Assembly: GCA_030268105.1 (NCBI GenBank)
Contig: BSDZ01000103.1
Span: 1-64,000 of the forward strand
Source: Volvox africanus
Taxonomy: Eukaryota > Chlorophyta > Chlorophyceae > Chlamydomonadales > Volvocaceae
DNA: 64,000 bases
Direction of reading: 5' to 3'
Shown here: positions 22,665 through 33,066 of the stretch, piece by piece
Layout of the letters: each line of letters starts with the position of its first letter
How positions within the stretch are numbered: position 1 is the stretch's first letter
The notes under the pieces: generated by a model
Seen by the model: only the letters and a program-made list of their open reading frames with translations
Databases searched by the model: none
Told to the model about the DNA's origin: nothing
Position numbers and translations under genes: made by a program

Positions 22665-22786
22665 AGGTCTCTCAGTCAAGTAATTTACTAGTTTCCCGAG
22701 TGCGAAATTGTAGGGAATCGTCATCACTCATGGCGCGCATATGATGGACATCCATCGGTCTCACGCCATAAACCCCTTACTATATT
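22665..22786. repeat. Conserved tail block, third copy
   Basis: Homologous to about 14293-14410 and 21140-21260 ('CCGAGTGCGAAA', 'GGCGCGCATATGATGG', 'CATCGGTCTCACGCCATAAA'). Confidence 0.7.
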
Positions 22787-23061
22787 TTCTGATTGTGTGG
22801 GCTCACAGAGCATGTTTCATGAACAGCACACATGCATAACACCACAGCTACCACCATCCAGAAGACCGATGACAACTGAGACACAGACCTTAGACTGCCA
22901 ATCCTGCAGAAACAAATAAAGTAATCAACTATTGGATGCAGATGGGCTCCTTGAAGAGTGCTAGACCCAGCCAGGGGTGACCATGTAGCCATACAGGATG
23001 CCAGCTGATGGATACTTGTGCAACATGCCAAGTGCTGGGTCACGGACAAACCCTAAAACCC
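22787..23061. repeat. Duplicated module, copy B, right end
   Basis: Essentially identical to 15847-16119, including the final telomere-like tract at 23048-23061. Beyond it the two copies differ completely, so this end is a true shared boundary. Confidence 0.88.
23048..23061. repeat. Interstitial telomeric tract before element 2
   Basis: AAACCCTAAAACCC, C-rich on plus, at the left edge of the second chromovirus fragment. Confidence 0.8.
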
Positions 23062-23189
23062 CACGGTCAAAGTAGGGGGATACCTGGATTGATGTGGAGT
23101 TGACTCCATCCGGGACAGCTGAACGAATGCATGGTCGCTGGTCATTCGTACGTCCAACTGTGAAGCATCGTTGTTTTTAGTTCTTGAGA

Positions 23190-23750
23190 ACGTGTCATTT
23201 TGTTCATCCCCTCATCTCAAAGTGAGCCGTTCGAACAGCTGGTCAGGTACAGGAGATGTAGACATCAATGATCGGACACTCCCGCATGTTTGTTGCTACC
23301 ATTTCACAGCCAGTGTAGGGCTACCGCTTTGTTAAACAGTATGCAACATATCCTCTGATTCAAGTCAGGCACTGTATTGATTGATGATATGAACGTGGCG
23401 GGATCCGCAGTTCTGTTGCCGGAATTGTCCTATGCCTTTGATGTCTGATATGAAGCTCCTGTGACGGGCTATGTTAATTTTGAGCCCGCCCTGGAATCAC
23501 TTTTGTTATCTGTGGAGTCGACTCTGACAGGTTATTGTGTTTCCGTTATTGAAGTCGGTCTCGCTGGTCGAATGATGAAGACACTTGAAGATACTAGTGC
23601 CAGTGACGACTTCATCTCAGCAAAGGAGGTGAATGTGTTGGGGTCGACCCCACAGTCGTCTGATTGTGACAGGTTACCCTCGTTGATGAGGGTAAGCATC
23701 CCATCGTGGGCAGGATCACCCTTAGTTGTCAAAGGACCCTCTGTGTGTTA
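23190..23750 (+). pseudogene. Post-gag linker and protease remnant
   Basis: One frame, interrupted by TGA stops, aligns with the region after Gag in element 3 (shared LFIPSS...EQL...YRRCR...CLLLP). Further on, EDTSASDDFISAK at about 23587-23625 resembles the aspartic protease active site D-T/S-G-A. Here the essential Gly is Ser (DTSAS, 23590-23604), so the protease would be inactive. Confidence 0.6.
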
Positions 23751-24192
23751 GGGCCCAATGAGTGCAACAAGGTCTCTCGGAGACAGCACTACATGGACAT
23801 TGGGTGCCGCAACATAACGACAGTACCGCGCGCGCATCGATATGGAGTCCAGCACAATTGGCCATTGTCTGTCGTACCAAGATGTCACACCAGAGGAGGG
23901 TGGAACTGTTGCGGAGCCTATGGTTAATTTCGCTTGAGCGGCGTTCGTCTGGCAAAATAAAGAACCCAAGCTTGAAGGGTGCAAAAGAAACCTATCAAAT
24001 GATAAGGGAGACGCCCATGAATTGCTTGTGAGGCCTTGGGTGCAATCGATTGCTACCACCGCGCAGTCTCTTGTGAAAGATTCTGAGGTCGCAGCCCCCT
24101 TCTACTGCCAAATTTTACTAATGCATTTGTCATCCTGGGGCTCCCACCTATGTTCCCTGCTGACTATACGAGCACAACCTGTTTCATAACCT

Positions 24193-24651
24193 ATGTACAG
24201 GTTCAACTGCCAAAGTGTGCGGATGAAGCGGCAAGTGGGGGATCTGCTCACAAAGGGTATGATTCGGCCCAGCACATCGCCATATTCCGCACCGATATTG
24301 TTTGTCGGTAAGAAGGATGGGACGCTGTGTATGTGCATTGATTATCGGAGCTTGAATGCGACCACGATTAAAAATCGCTACCCTTTGCCGCGCGTCGATG
24401 ACCTGCTCGATAAGCTGAAAGGCTCAGCTTATTTTTCCTCGATTGATCTTCAACAAGGGTATAATCAGATACGCATTGCTGCCTCTGATATCCCGAAAAC
24501 TGCTTTCCGGACTCCCTTTGGTCACTTCGAGTACACGGTCTTGTCGTTTGGACTTATTAATGCGCCCGCCACATTTCAAGCAGTGATGGATGATTTCAAG
24601 CATGTTCAGACCTTATATCGACAGGTTCGTCGTTTGTTATTTGGATGATAT
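24193..24651 (+). pseudogene. Reverse transcriptase, N-terminal and palm part
   Basis: Visible RT motifs: [78 protein letters not shown]. The frame shifts at about 24590-24600, just before the YLDD box. Confidence 0.88.
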
Positions 24652-25714
24652 TTTAATATATTCCAAAACGCGCGAGGAGCACCTGAAGCATCTCAAGCTC
24701 GTGCTTGAGGTGATGAAGCGGGAGCAATTGTTTGCTAAACGTGCCAAGTGTTTTTGGGCGCAGCCTCAAGTGGAGTATTTGGGCCACATCGTGTTGGCCA
24801 CTGGAATAAGGATGGACTCAAGGAAAGTAGCTGTGGTTCGCGAGTGGCCCGCGCCGCAGAACCTCACTGAACTACGTCAGTTCTTGGGCTTGACCAACTA
24901 CTTCCGTAAGTTTATCAATAAATACTCCATTATTGCGGCCCCGCTTACGAATTTGACGAAGAAAGGATGTTTCGCTTCCCTCGAAGCCTGGACACCCACG
25001 TGTCAGTGGGCATTCGAAGAGCTCAAGCGAATCGTCGCCGACGACATTACCCTCTCTTTCCCTGATTACTCGTTGCCATTCTGTGTTGAAGTTGTATCGG
25101 ATGCTTCCTTGCATGGAAGCGGCGCTGTATTGTTGCAGGAAGGACGACCGATCGCCTTCACGAGTAAGAAGTTCTCGGGTGCGGAGACCCGATATACAAC
25201 CGGAGAACAGGAGCTGTTGGCAGCTCTGCATGCTTTGAAGGAATGGCGTTGCTACCTCGAGGGCCCCCCTTTTACACTAAAGACCGATCATAAGCCGCTG
25301 ACATTCTTGCAGAGTGTTCCCCTGCTTAACCGACGACAAGCCCGGTGGATGGAGTATCTATCTCGTTTCGACTGCACATGGGAGTATATCGCCGGCAGAA
25401 TTAATATTGCTGACGCCCTCAGTCGACATCCATCATTACATGCTGCGATTCTGGCAGCACCGGTTACTTGTTTGCGCAGTCAGGAGGTGCCGATAGCAGC
25501 GGATCTCGCGCAACAACTCAAGATGGCGTATCAGGCTGATCCATGGTTTGCTTCACCAAGCAATGTGGAACATTTGCACAAGCGCAACGATTTGTGGATA
25601 CGGAAAGATGGCTCGACCACACAAATCGTCGTGCCAAACGATGAAGCTTTGCGTTACGATATTCTTGCGCGGTTCCATGAGGACCTGTTCGCAGGACATC
25701 CTGGAAGCACGTGA
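24590..25714 (+). pseudogene. RT C-terminal part, RNase H, integrase N-terminus
   Basis: Continues RT after the frameshift with the catalytic [11 protein letters not shown] (YLDD at 24638-24649), then FLGLTNYFRKF, RNase H motifs VSDAS, TGEQEL and LKTDHKPL, and the connection to integrase (HEDLFAGHPGS). It ends at TGA 25712-25714, where element 1 has CGA (Arg): a C-to-T change at a CpG. Confidence 0.9.
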
Positions 25715-25763
25715 TTGGCAGAACTCGTACGATGCTCGTTCTGGTGGCCACGCGTGGTGAAGG

Positions 25764-26027
25764 ATGTGGAAAAACTTCGTGCAAAGGTGCAGTCTATGTC
25801 AGCGCAATAAAGCACTATCCGGTAAGGGCCAGGGTTTATTACAACCTTTACCTATACCAGATGCCCCTTGGGAAAGTGTTATTATGGACTTCGTAGTCGC
25901 GCTGCCCAAAACTGAGGGGGGATACGACTCTATGTTCGTAATCGTCGATCGTTTGACCAAGATGGTTCACCTAGCCCCCTGCACCTCGTCTTGCACTGCT
26001 GAGCAAACAGCACGATTATTTTTTTGA
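25764..26027 (+). pseudogene. Integrase zinc finger end and core start
   Basis: After a one-base insertion in an A run near 25771 the frame resumes with CSLCQRNKALSGKG (the CC half of HHCC) and MDFVVALPKTEGG (first catalytic Asp). An extra T in a T run near 26020 shifts the frame again after TARLFF. Confidence 0.85.
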
Positions 26028-26031
26028 TAAT

Positions 26032-26718
26032 GTGGTACGATTACATGGCGTTCCTAAAAATGTGATATCCGATCACGGCGGTCAATTCACGTCTAAGTTT
26101 TGGGAAGCGCTATGTGAGCTCGTCGGTATGCGCGTTCATTTGAGCACAGCATATCATCCACAATCCGATGGGCAAACCGAACGCACAAATCGCACACTGG
26201 GCGACATGTTGAGGAATTTTGCGGGACGCACACCCTCTGTTTGGGATACATTTCTGACTTCGGCAGAATTTGCGCTTAACAATGCTGTTAACCGCTCTAC
26301 AGGTCAAAGCCCTTTCTTTCTGAATTATGGATTCCATCCTGCGCTACCTGTGTGGCGAGAGTTGGAGATAAATATCCCAGCGGCTAAAACCTTTGCCAAG
26401 TCGTTCCTATCCCGCATGACAGACGCGAAGGCATGTTTGGATGCGGCACAACAACGGACGAAGGACTATTATAATAAATCCAAACGAGACGTAACATTTT
26501 CGGTGGGACAAATGGTATTATTGAGCACTAAGAACTTGTGTTCGCTCGCGGACGGTTCCCGTAAATTGCTACCTTGCTGGATCGGTCCATATCCCGTTGT
26601 TCGCATGGTAGGGAATGTAGCTATGGAGCTATCTCTACCCTCTGACATGAATATCCACCCCACATTTCATATTTCCCTCATCTGCCCTTATCATGGCACA
26701 CCAATGTCCCTGCAGTAA
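26032..26718 (+). pseudogene. Integrase core and GPY/F domain
   Basis: Starts at VRLHGVPKNVISDHGGQFTS (second catalytic Asp) and continues with the Glu-containing helix YHPQSDGQTERTNRTLG, so the DDE triad is complete but split over two frames. The GPY/F domain follows (GQMVLLSTKNL, WIGPYPVVRM, HPTFHISLICPY). The frame is lost at a small deletion near 26695. Confidence 0.9.
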
Positions 26719-26960
26719 TGGACCCTGGTCCCGAGACCTGGATCGCAGGCAAGCAAAAAGTGTATGATGTGGAATGGATACTGGATTATCGGGTTCATCA
26801 TATAGGTCGACAATGATGGAAGCGGAAGGTGCATGAATATCTGGTCAAGTGGACTGGCTATTCTAGCGAGCATAATTCGTGGGAGCCGATACGTAACTTC
26901 TCGCCGGGAATGAAGCCCCTATTGGAGGAAGCTCGTCTACGTGCCACACAGACCCAATGA
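26700..26960 (+). pseudogene. Chromodomain remnant of element 2
   Basis: In a shifted frame: DPGPETWIAGKQKVYDVEW, then VHEYLVKWTGYSSEHNSWEP. A TGA at 26814-26816 stands where the sister copy (28.4 kb) has CGA. Ends with TQTQ and a stop at about 26958-26960. Confidence 0.82.
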
Positions 26961-27019
26961 TCTCTGCAGTCGATGCTGTACGATGCAGCGAGGACACTGC
27001 ATACGGGATGGGGGATAGT

Positions 27020-27284
27020 TGTTGTATGCCGGTTCGATCACCGCTTATGTCAAAATAGGCTTGCTCTCATCTAAGCATGACTGGACGTGATATTAGCATT
27101 TTAGCATGATATATTCGAATATATCTAGCTAATGAGGCACGTCGCATTATCATTCACGACATTGTGCTGTCCGTCAACATGTTTGACTCGAGGCTGATAT
27201 CGATGCATGAACCCATTATGGCGTAATACATCAAGTAATAATATTTCAAATATTATTACATCATTCGTATCATGAACCAGACGC
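27020..27284 (+). mobile_element. LTR A, truncated 3' LTR of element 2
   Basis: Begins TGTTGTATGCCGG after the polypurine tract GGGATGGGGGATAG and matches the first ~265 bases of LTR C. It is cut off just before an interstitial telomeric tract. Confidence 0.82.
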
Positions 27285-27290
27285 TAGACC

Positions 27291-27308
27291 AAAACCCTAA
27301 AACCCTAA
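27291..27308. repeat. Interstitial telomeric tract between two retroelement pieces
   Basis: AAAACCCTAAAACCCTAA, two full units, C-rich on plus. The left side is truncated LTR A. The right side is the 3' untranslated region and polypurine tract of a different copy. Confidence 0.88.
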
Positions 27309-27309
27309 G

Positions 27310-27364
27310 ACCAGTTGATGCTGTCCGATGCAGCGAGGACGCTGCATATGGGACGGGGGATTGT
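27310..27364 (+). mobile_element. 3' untranslated region and polypurine tract fragment
   Basis: Matches the short segment found between the chromodomain stop and the LTR in the other copies ('GATGCAGCGAGGAC...CTGCATA', then GGGACGGGGGATTG). It directly precedes LTR B. Confidence 0.7.
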
Positions 27365-28179
27365 TGTTGTATACGGGCTCGATCCCCACTTGCACCGAAG
27401 TAGACCGCATTATATTCGAGCATTACGAAACATGATATAATCATATTAGCAAGATATATTCGAGTATATCTAGCTAATCAGGCATGTTGCATTATCATCT
27501 ACGACATCGTGATGTCGGTCAACATGTTTGACTCAAGGCTGATAATTAATGCGCGATCTATCCGTTGGTATAATATTCCGCGTAATAATGCTTTGAATAT
27601 TATTACCTCATCTGTGTCATAAACCATACATGTATGCAAGAATGCGATGATCGCGATGGTTGGGTCGGCAACCGAATATCGATATTCGGACCTTCGCATA
27701 TTGCATGCGTTGCATCCATTAATATCACGGATTAGGCGGTATTTAGAATAGTGCTACGGAGGTACTCACACTTGAGATCGAAATCCAGTGAGACCTGTAC
27801 TGCACATCGGTATCACGACGTGATAGATGTGAGGACGGCCGCCTAGAGACCAAAGTCGGCTTGACACTAATTTGGATCAAGTACTCGTGTACTTAACTCG
27901 GTCTAAATCTGATATATAAGATTTACTCATTTATATTTGGCCTGAGCTATTCCAGCATAGCATTCCCAGCCGGATGATGAACATTGCCCGCGGGGTCTGA
28001 CGGCAGACTTCTAATTTGCAACTGAAGATCATTGTAAGTTGAATCTTTCCTTATCTTTAAGTCTTCCGCTGTCATGTTGCTCGCACTGAAGTGTCTTGCT
28101 GTTCGTAAGCACCATGCATGTATAGCTAATACTCAGATGTGCAGATTCAGTGAATTGTTGAAGAAGGAAGGATACAACA
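27365..28179 (+). mobile_element. LTR B (815 bp)
   Basis: Complete by its ends, TGTTGTATACGGG to GGATACAACA. It contains the ACCGAATATCGATATTCGG palindrome and a late GTAAGTTG splice-donor-like site, followed by a CTTTAAGTCTTCCGCTGTC motif shared with the other LTRs. It is followed directly by chromodomain-coding sequence, not by a primer binding site. Confidence 0.85.
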
Positions 28180-28582
28180 GCTGGATCGGTCCATGTCCTG
28201 TTGTACGCATGGTAGGAAATGTAGCCGTGGAGCTATCCCTACCCTCTGATATGTATAGTCACCCCACGTTTCATATCTCCCTCATCCGCCCCTATCGTGG
28301 CATGGCACCCATTCCAAATGACACCGATGTCCTTGCAGTACTGGACCCTGGTCCCGAGACCTGGATCGCAGGCAAGCAAAAGGTGTACGATGTGGAACGA
28401 ATACTGGATTATCGGGCTCGACACGTAGGTCGACATCGATGCAAGCGGACAGTACACGAGTACCTGGTCAAGTGGACTGGTTATCCTAGCGAGCATAACT
28501 CTTGGGAGCCGACACGCAATTTCTCACCAGAAATGAAGCCCCTACTAGAGGAAGCTCGTCTAGGTGCTACACAGACCCAATG
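28180..28582 (+). pseudogene. GPY/F plus chromodomain fragment between LTR B and LTR C
   Basis: Intact frame from WIGPCPVVRM through HPTFHISLIRPYRG to VHEYLVKWTGYPSEHNSWEP and ending TQTQ-stop. It is the last ~130 codons of pol. An open frame extends upstream into LTR B (ATG at 28074) but that part is LTR. It is the better-preserved reference for element 2's chromodomain. Confidence 0.85.
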
Positions 28583-28642
28583 ATCTCTGCAGTCGATGCT
28601 GTACGATGCAGCGAGGACACTGCATACGGGATGGGGGATAGT

Positions 28643-29438
28643 TGTTGTATGCTGGTTCGATCACCGCTTATGTCAAAATAGGCTTGCTCTCATCTAAGCA
28701 TGACTGGACGTGATATTAGCATTTTAGCATGATATATTCGAATATATCTAGCTAATGAGGCACGTCGCATTATCATTCACGACATTGTGCTGTCCGTCAA
28801 CATGTTTGACTCGAGGCTGATATCGATGCATGAACCCATTATGGCGTAATACATCAAGTAATAATATTTCAAACATTATTACATCATTCGTATCATGAAA
28901 CAGACGCGTATGCGGAAACGTGACGATCGCGATGGTTGGGTCGGCAACCGAATATCAATATTCGGACCTTTGCACACTGCATACGTTGCATCCATTAATA
29001 TCACGGATTACGTGATATTTAGGACAGTGCTATAATAGTACTCACACTTGAGATCGGAATCCAGTGAGACTTGTACTGCACATCGGTATCGCAAACGTGA
29101 TAGGTGCAAGGATGGCCGCCTAGAGACCAAAGTCGGCTTGAAGCTACTTTGGATAAAGTACCCACGTACTTAACTCAATCTGATTCACATACATACGCTT
29201 TACTTAATTATTATCAGCCTGAGCTATTCCATATGATGAACGCTGCCCGCGGGGTCTGACGGCAGACTTCTATTTTGCAATCGAAGATCATTGTAAGTTG
29301 AATCTTTCCTTATTCATAAGTCTTCCCCTGTCACATTGCTCGCAATGAATCGTCTTGCTCTTCGTAAGCACGATGCACGTGTAGCTAACCCTCAGACGCA
29401 CAGATTCAGTGCATGATCGAAGAAGGAAGGATACAACA
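28643..29438 (+). mobile_element. LTR C (796 bp)
   Basis: Starts TGTTGTATGCTGG after the polypurine tract and ends GGATACAACA. The first ~265 bases are almost identical to LTR A. AAGGTATAGGCTC after its end could be a degenerate primer binding site. Confidence 0.85.
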
Positions 29439-30085
29439 AAGGTATAGGCTCTTGCACGAGGAAATGCGTGACAGCCTTGGGAAAAGTGCCAAACTGGTCG
29501 ACGAAGTGTCGACACAGGTTCACAACACTAGGAGGGTTGTCAGCCCTCAACACACATACAGGCACAATAGGAGAACTCACAAGCTTCTGAAGTTGATGGA
29601 CATGATGGACATGGATAGCACATCGGAGAGTATGGTTTCGTTGCACCGGTACCTGGGAGCCAGGGTTTGTGGGATGGGATGGAAGGCCAGGGTTCTGCGT
29701 AGCCCCTGTGTAAGGTTTGCTGTTGCCAAATTTCTGCGATCCTTACCCACACTTGCTAACTCCGGCAGCTTGCTGCTCAATAATTAGAAAGCCTTCCATA
29801 ATTAGAAAGGTAGCCATGAACAGCGATGTGTGGCACTTTAGAGTATTATGTTATAAAGTAAGCCACACGTACAGGTCCTAAATTCATATACTGGTAGCGA
29901 TTTAGCGATGTTAACAAGTGTCACCCGAGCAATCTCTTGTACTAGGACTAATATTTATAGTGCAATCCCAAATTGAAACTAACTTTGATGATATTTTATG
30001 CACAAAGTCTCCATGCATCTGCACAATAATAGCAAGTAAGCAAGCTAAAAAAATCCGGCCAACCCGTGCTCTGAACATTATTATG
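29439..30085. other. Spacer with a protein-like minus-strand frame
   Basis: Minus-strand codons between about 29600 and 29440 read as plausible protein (QKLVSSPIVPVCVLRAD, LCRHFVDQFGTFPKAVTHFL), but no start, domain or family is recognised and the frame runs into LTR C. The plus frame at 29413-29787 overlaps it and begins inside the LTR. From 29790 to 30085 the DNA is AT-rich with nothing recognised. Confidence 0.3.
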
Positions 30086-30489
30086 CACTATCTACATAAA
30101 CTTTGCGTTAGTGCGTTACAGTGTGTATGGTAACCCACTGTATGCAAGATGTACGCAAGCTGTTTGCGTTAAGTTAACACATGCGTTAGGTTTGCGTTTG
30201 GAATGCATACAGCTTGCGTTGGAACATAAGCAAGCGCACGATTTTCGAGCACCACAAAACGTAATAAAAATTGCAGGGAACTTTTATATTTATTTTAAAT
30301 ATTGTTTTCATTTAAATGAACTTGAAAACGACGCACTATAACAGACTTTCTGTCAAGTTTTCTACCAGTTTGCATTAGGCTCGTGCTAGGCCAACGCAAA
30401 CTCAAACACACAAAACGCAGCCTTACGCACACATACGCGCCCTAACGCAGCCTAACGCGAGCCTAACGCACAAATCTGTTCTTATAGTG
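30086..30489. mobile_element. Candidate non-autonomous CACTA-like DNA element (404 bp)
   Basis: The left end starts CACTATCTACATAAA and the right end finishes TTCTTATAGTG, giving imperfect ~27-bp terminal inverted repeats. Inside, the left half holds repeated GCGTTA words (for example 30103, 30112, 30160, 30183) and the right half the reverse complement TAACGC, several times. Inverted subterminal repeats behind a CACTA end are characteristic of the CACTA (En/Spm) superfamily. No clear 3-bp target duplication is visible and there is no transposase. Confidence 0.5.
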
Positions 30490-31614
30490 TACAGGAACGA
30501 AGAGGCAAACATATTTGGTTTGTTTATACTGCCAAAATTGTCATGTTCTCATGTTCATAATTATTATTAATTATCAATCATATAATCATAATTCTATAAC
30601 CAGGACCATATTTGACTGTTGCATATTACAGGAAGGTATTGCAGGTTTATGGATGGGCATTTTTTAGGCTTCCATATTTATTCAGGACCTGCTTACGGGT
30701 CGGTGTTCCCAATTACGGATTCCGGTTTTACTGAGGGTCCAAGTCCCCTACATACGAACAGACCTGCATTTAGGGACCAAGTCTTTGCCCGAGTGACCTT
30801 TTACAACTGGAACAACCATCATACAGGCATCCTTGCAGAAGATAATTGATAAAAATCGACCCAAATGGGACCTCATCAAAGTGCTTGTAGTAGTCATACA
30901 TGTACGGCCCACACACCAGCACAATATCAAGTTGCAGAAGCACCCTGTCAGCATCTTGAGAGACCTTTGCGGCTCTCAACCACTACAGTGCTGAACCAGC
31001 CAGAGTGGGCATGTAGCCATACAAGATCTGATTGATAATCCAATTGTAACAGACTATGTCAATATTTTCTTATATTCCTAAAGACATTCTATCCTCAAGA
31101 TTTTAAATATTATAAAGGCACGAACTGTACAGTGGTACAGATTACATCCCGTACATCGGTACGTACATACAGTACATGATTAGAAATGCCATGGGCAGGT
31201 TCACTACAAATCCGATGTGCCGATGCATGTATTTGAGGACCTTAATTATTCGTGGACTTCAAGTCAATGTGGGACATTTTGTCCCATTAGACAACCTGCT
31301 CCCGCTGCTGGGATACTTAACTGCAATCACATTCATATATAACTGTTTCATATTCACCAGCATTCCTTAAAAATCTAGAAGGGTGACACCAGAGTTACCA
31401 CCAAAATTACTATTTTTCAGCACAGTAAATGGGATTGGTAAAAAAAGTAGTTAACTGGTTGTAACCCCAGTTACCCTGGCTAATGCTGCTATAGAGAAGC
31501 CTTTATTGGCAATTGACAAAGAACCACCAGCATTCCAGCAAATGTATGCTGAGTAGCCCTATCAAGCAAGATGCTCGGGTTTTTGATTGTTTTTGTTTAT
31601 AGTACCACATGATC
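30490..31614. other. Region without a recognised gene
   Basis: AT-rich. Minus-strand codons at about 31540-31440 (YSAYICWNAGG, FSIAALARVTGVTT, then stop) follow an AG and could be an old exon. A minus-strand ILYGYM tail near 31030-30985 resembles a tail at 16060-16020. Neither is enough to call a gene. Confidence 0.35.
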
Positions 31615-32057
31615 TTAAACTGTGTATGTCCATGCACTGTTGGTACGGGCCAGGACTGTTTTACCATCACTGCTGCTTAGGTAGGCAGCCACTCCTGCAG
31701 CACCACCCGTGTTTTGGACACGCAAGGAGAGGGTGCTAGTACCAAGAGGTAGACTTATTTTGATTGGCCGGTCTGTGTAATCTCCTAACCACCTCCAGCC
31801 CCATTTCACAGTAGTGATGTAAGCTCCATTTATGAAAACATCTGCAATATCATCCACAATTAAATCTAAGAGGGCCTGCGTTGCTTGTCCAGTGATGGTT
31901 ATGGTCGTTGTAAATGTTGCTGCTATGAGTGTGGAGGCGCTAGAAGATGCACCTGCATTCACCCAAATGGCCATAGCCTGTTTGTCACTGAATGATTTAT
32001 TAACCCCAACGTTTGGCCCAGCAAATTGTGAGAAGCTGCTGCCGAGCTCTATGGCAC
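31615..32057 (-). CDS. Candidate terminal exon, galactose-binding-like domain
   Basis: A minus-strand exon beginning after CCTGCCCAACAG (acceptor, 32058-32059) and ending at TAA 31615-31617. It encodes about 147 residues nearly identical to the domain repeated in the 2,661-bp array downstream on the plus axis, which is upstream in transcription. Features include SFSQFAGPNVGVN, a beta-rich stretch, the DDIADVFINGAYI turn typical of galactose-binding-like folds, and NTGGAAG near the end. The array copies continue after WTYT into a splice donor, whereas this copy ends WTYTV-stop with no donor. That is what a last exon should look like. The frame stays open upstream to an ATG at 32181 (188 codons in all), so a single-exon gene is the alternative. 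The fold assignment is by pattern, not by search. Confidence 0.55.
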
Positions 32058-32520
32058 CTGTTGGGCAGGCATTGTTATTGAGAGTTTGGAAGAGGTGGGG
32101 TATGTCAGTCTGCATGGAGAATGAATTTTCCATGAAATTGGCATCCTTTGTATTGTGTTGCCAGCTGTATTTATGCGTCAACTAATAAATGTTTGGATTA
32201 AGCCGGCATATGTAGTTTATGACCATTTCAACGGCATAAATCTTTGTAATAAGCAATATATCAAATTGCTTTATTAATTAAAGTGTGACTGGTTGAGCAA
32301 GTTATGCGACCTAACAAGATGATAAGTGAACGTAATTAACGCATTATTATTAATAAATATATTTGCATTTATTTTGCTAGTTATGTATTATAAACTTCAT
32401 GCAATCAGGACTCTACGCCCTCCGATGCCAGCTGAATCACTGATGCGCCCGCCAACAAACGAGTCGAACACAGAGACGAGGGCAATAAGCATTATAATGG
32501 CATGAATAGTTAAGTAGTAT
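32058..32520. other. AT-rich spacer upstream of the terminal exon
   Basis: The first ~50 bases match the pyrimidine-rich acceptor region of the array introns. The rest is AT-rich DNA with no recognised feature. Confidence 0.4.
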
Positions 32521-33066
32521 TCTTGTTATCTTATTACGTCAAGGCTGGCATAAGTGAAGCATGAGGGTGAGAAGTGTGATGATTGCAGTGGTTAGTCAAT
32601 AACCTAATATTGCTATTCGGTGTTAGGGTTTTATGAATGATGGGAAGGCTTGATAATATTATATGCAAATATCTGTGATACGCTTCTAGGGTTTGTCACA
32701 CTTCAGGATCAACGATCTGGTCTGAGTTGTACTGTGCATCGGTATTGCAAGCACGGCGGAATAGGACAAGCTATTATTGAGCCCTAAGCGGGTTATCTTC
32801 AGAGTCATTATATTGGACTATAATATGCTGAAATCAACCCGAGCAAAGCCTGAGCATCGCTAGTTGGCTGGATGATGATCACCTATCAGCAGTTCTGATA
32901 CCAAACATATCACTTCGCATCTTATTGACTGTAAGTTGTTACCTTTTTCTGAAGTCTTCCGCTGCCACTAAGAGTGCGTTTGGATGCTTTGCTGTCATGT
33001 AAGCATCTTGGCACTAGCACTTAAGTGTGCAGATTAAGTGCATGAGCGACGAAGAGGGATACAACA
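32521..33066 (+). mobile_element. LTR fragment D (3' part)
   Basis: Diverged but collinear with the chromovirus LTRs: 'AACCTAATATTGCTATTCGG', 'TCACACTTCAGGATC', 'CTGTAAGTTGTTACC', 'GAAGTCTTCCGCTGCC', and the end GGATACAACA at 33066. The left end is uncertain. Confidence 0.7.

Larger units (their letters stand above)
23062..27284 (+). mobile_element. Second Ty3/gypsy chromovirus, decayed, lacking gag and 5' LTR
   Basis: Order on the plus strand: post-gag linker, protease, RT, RNase H, integrase, chromodomain, 3' untranslated region, polypurine tract, and a truncated 3' LTR. The left edge begins at the telomeric tract, so the 5' LTR and gag are gone. Several frameshifts and stops make it inactive. 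It is a different copy from element 1, with many substitutions throughout. Confidence 0.9.
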
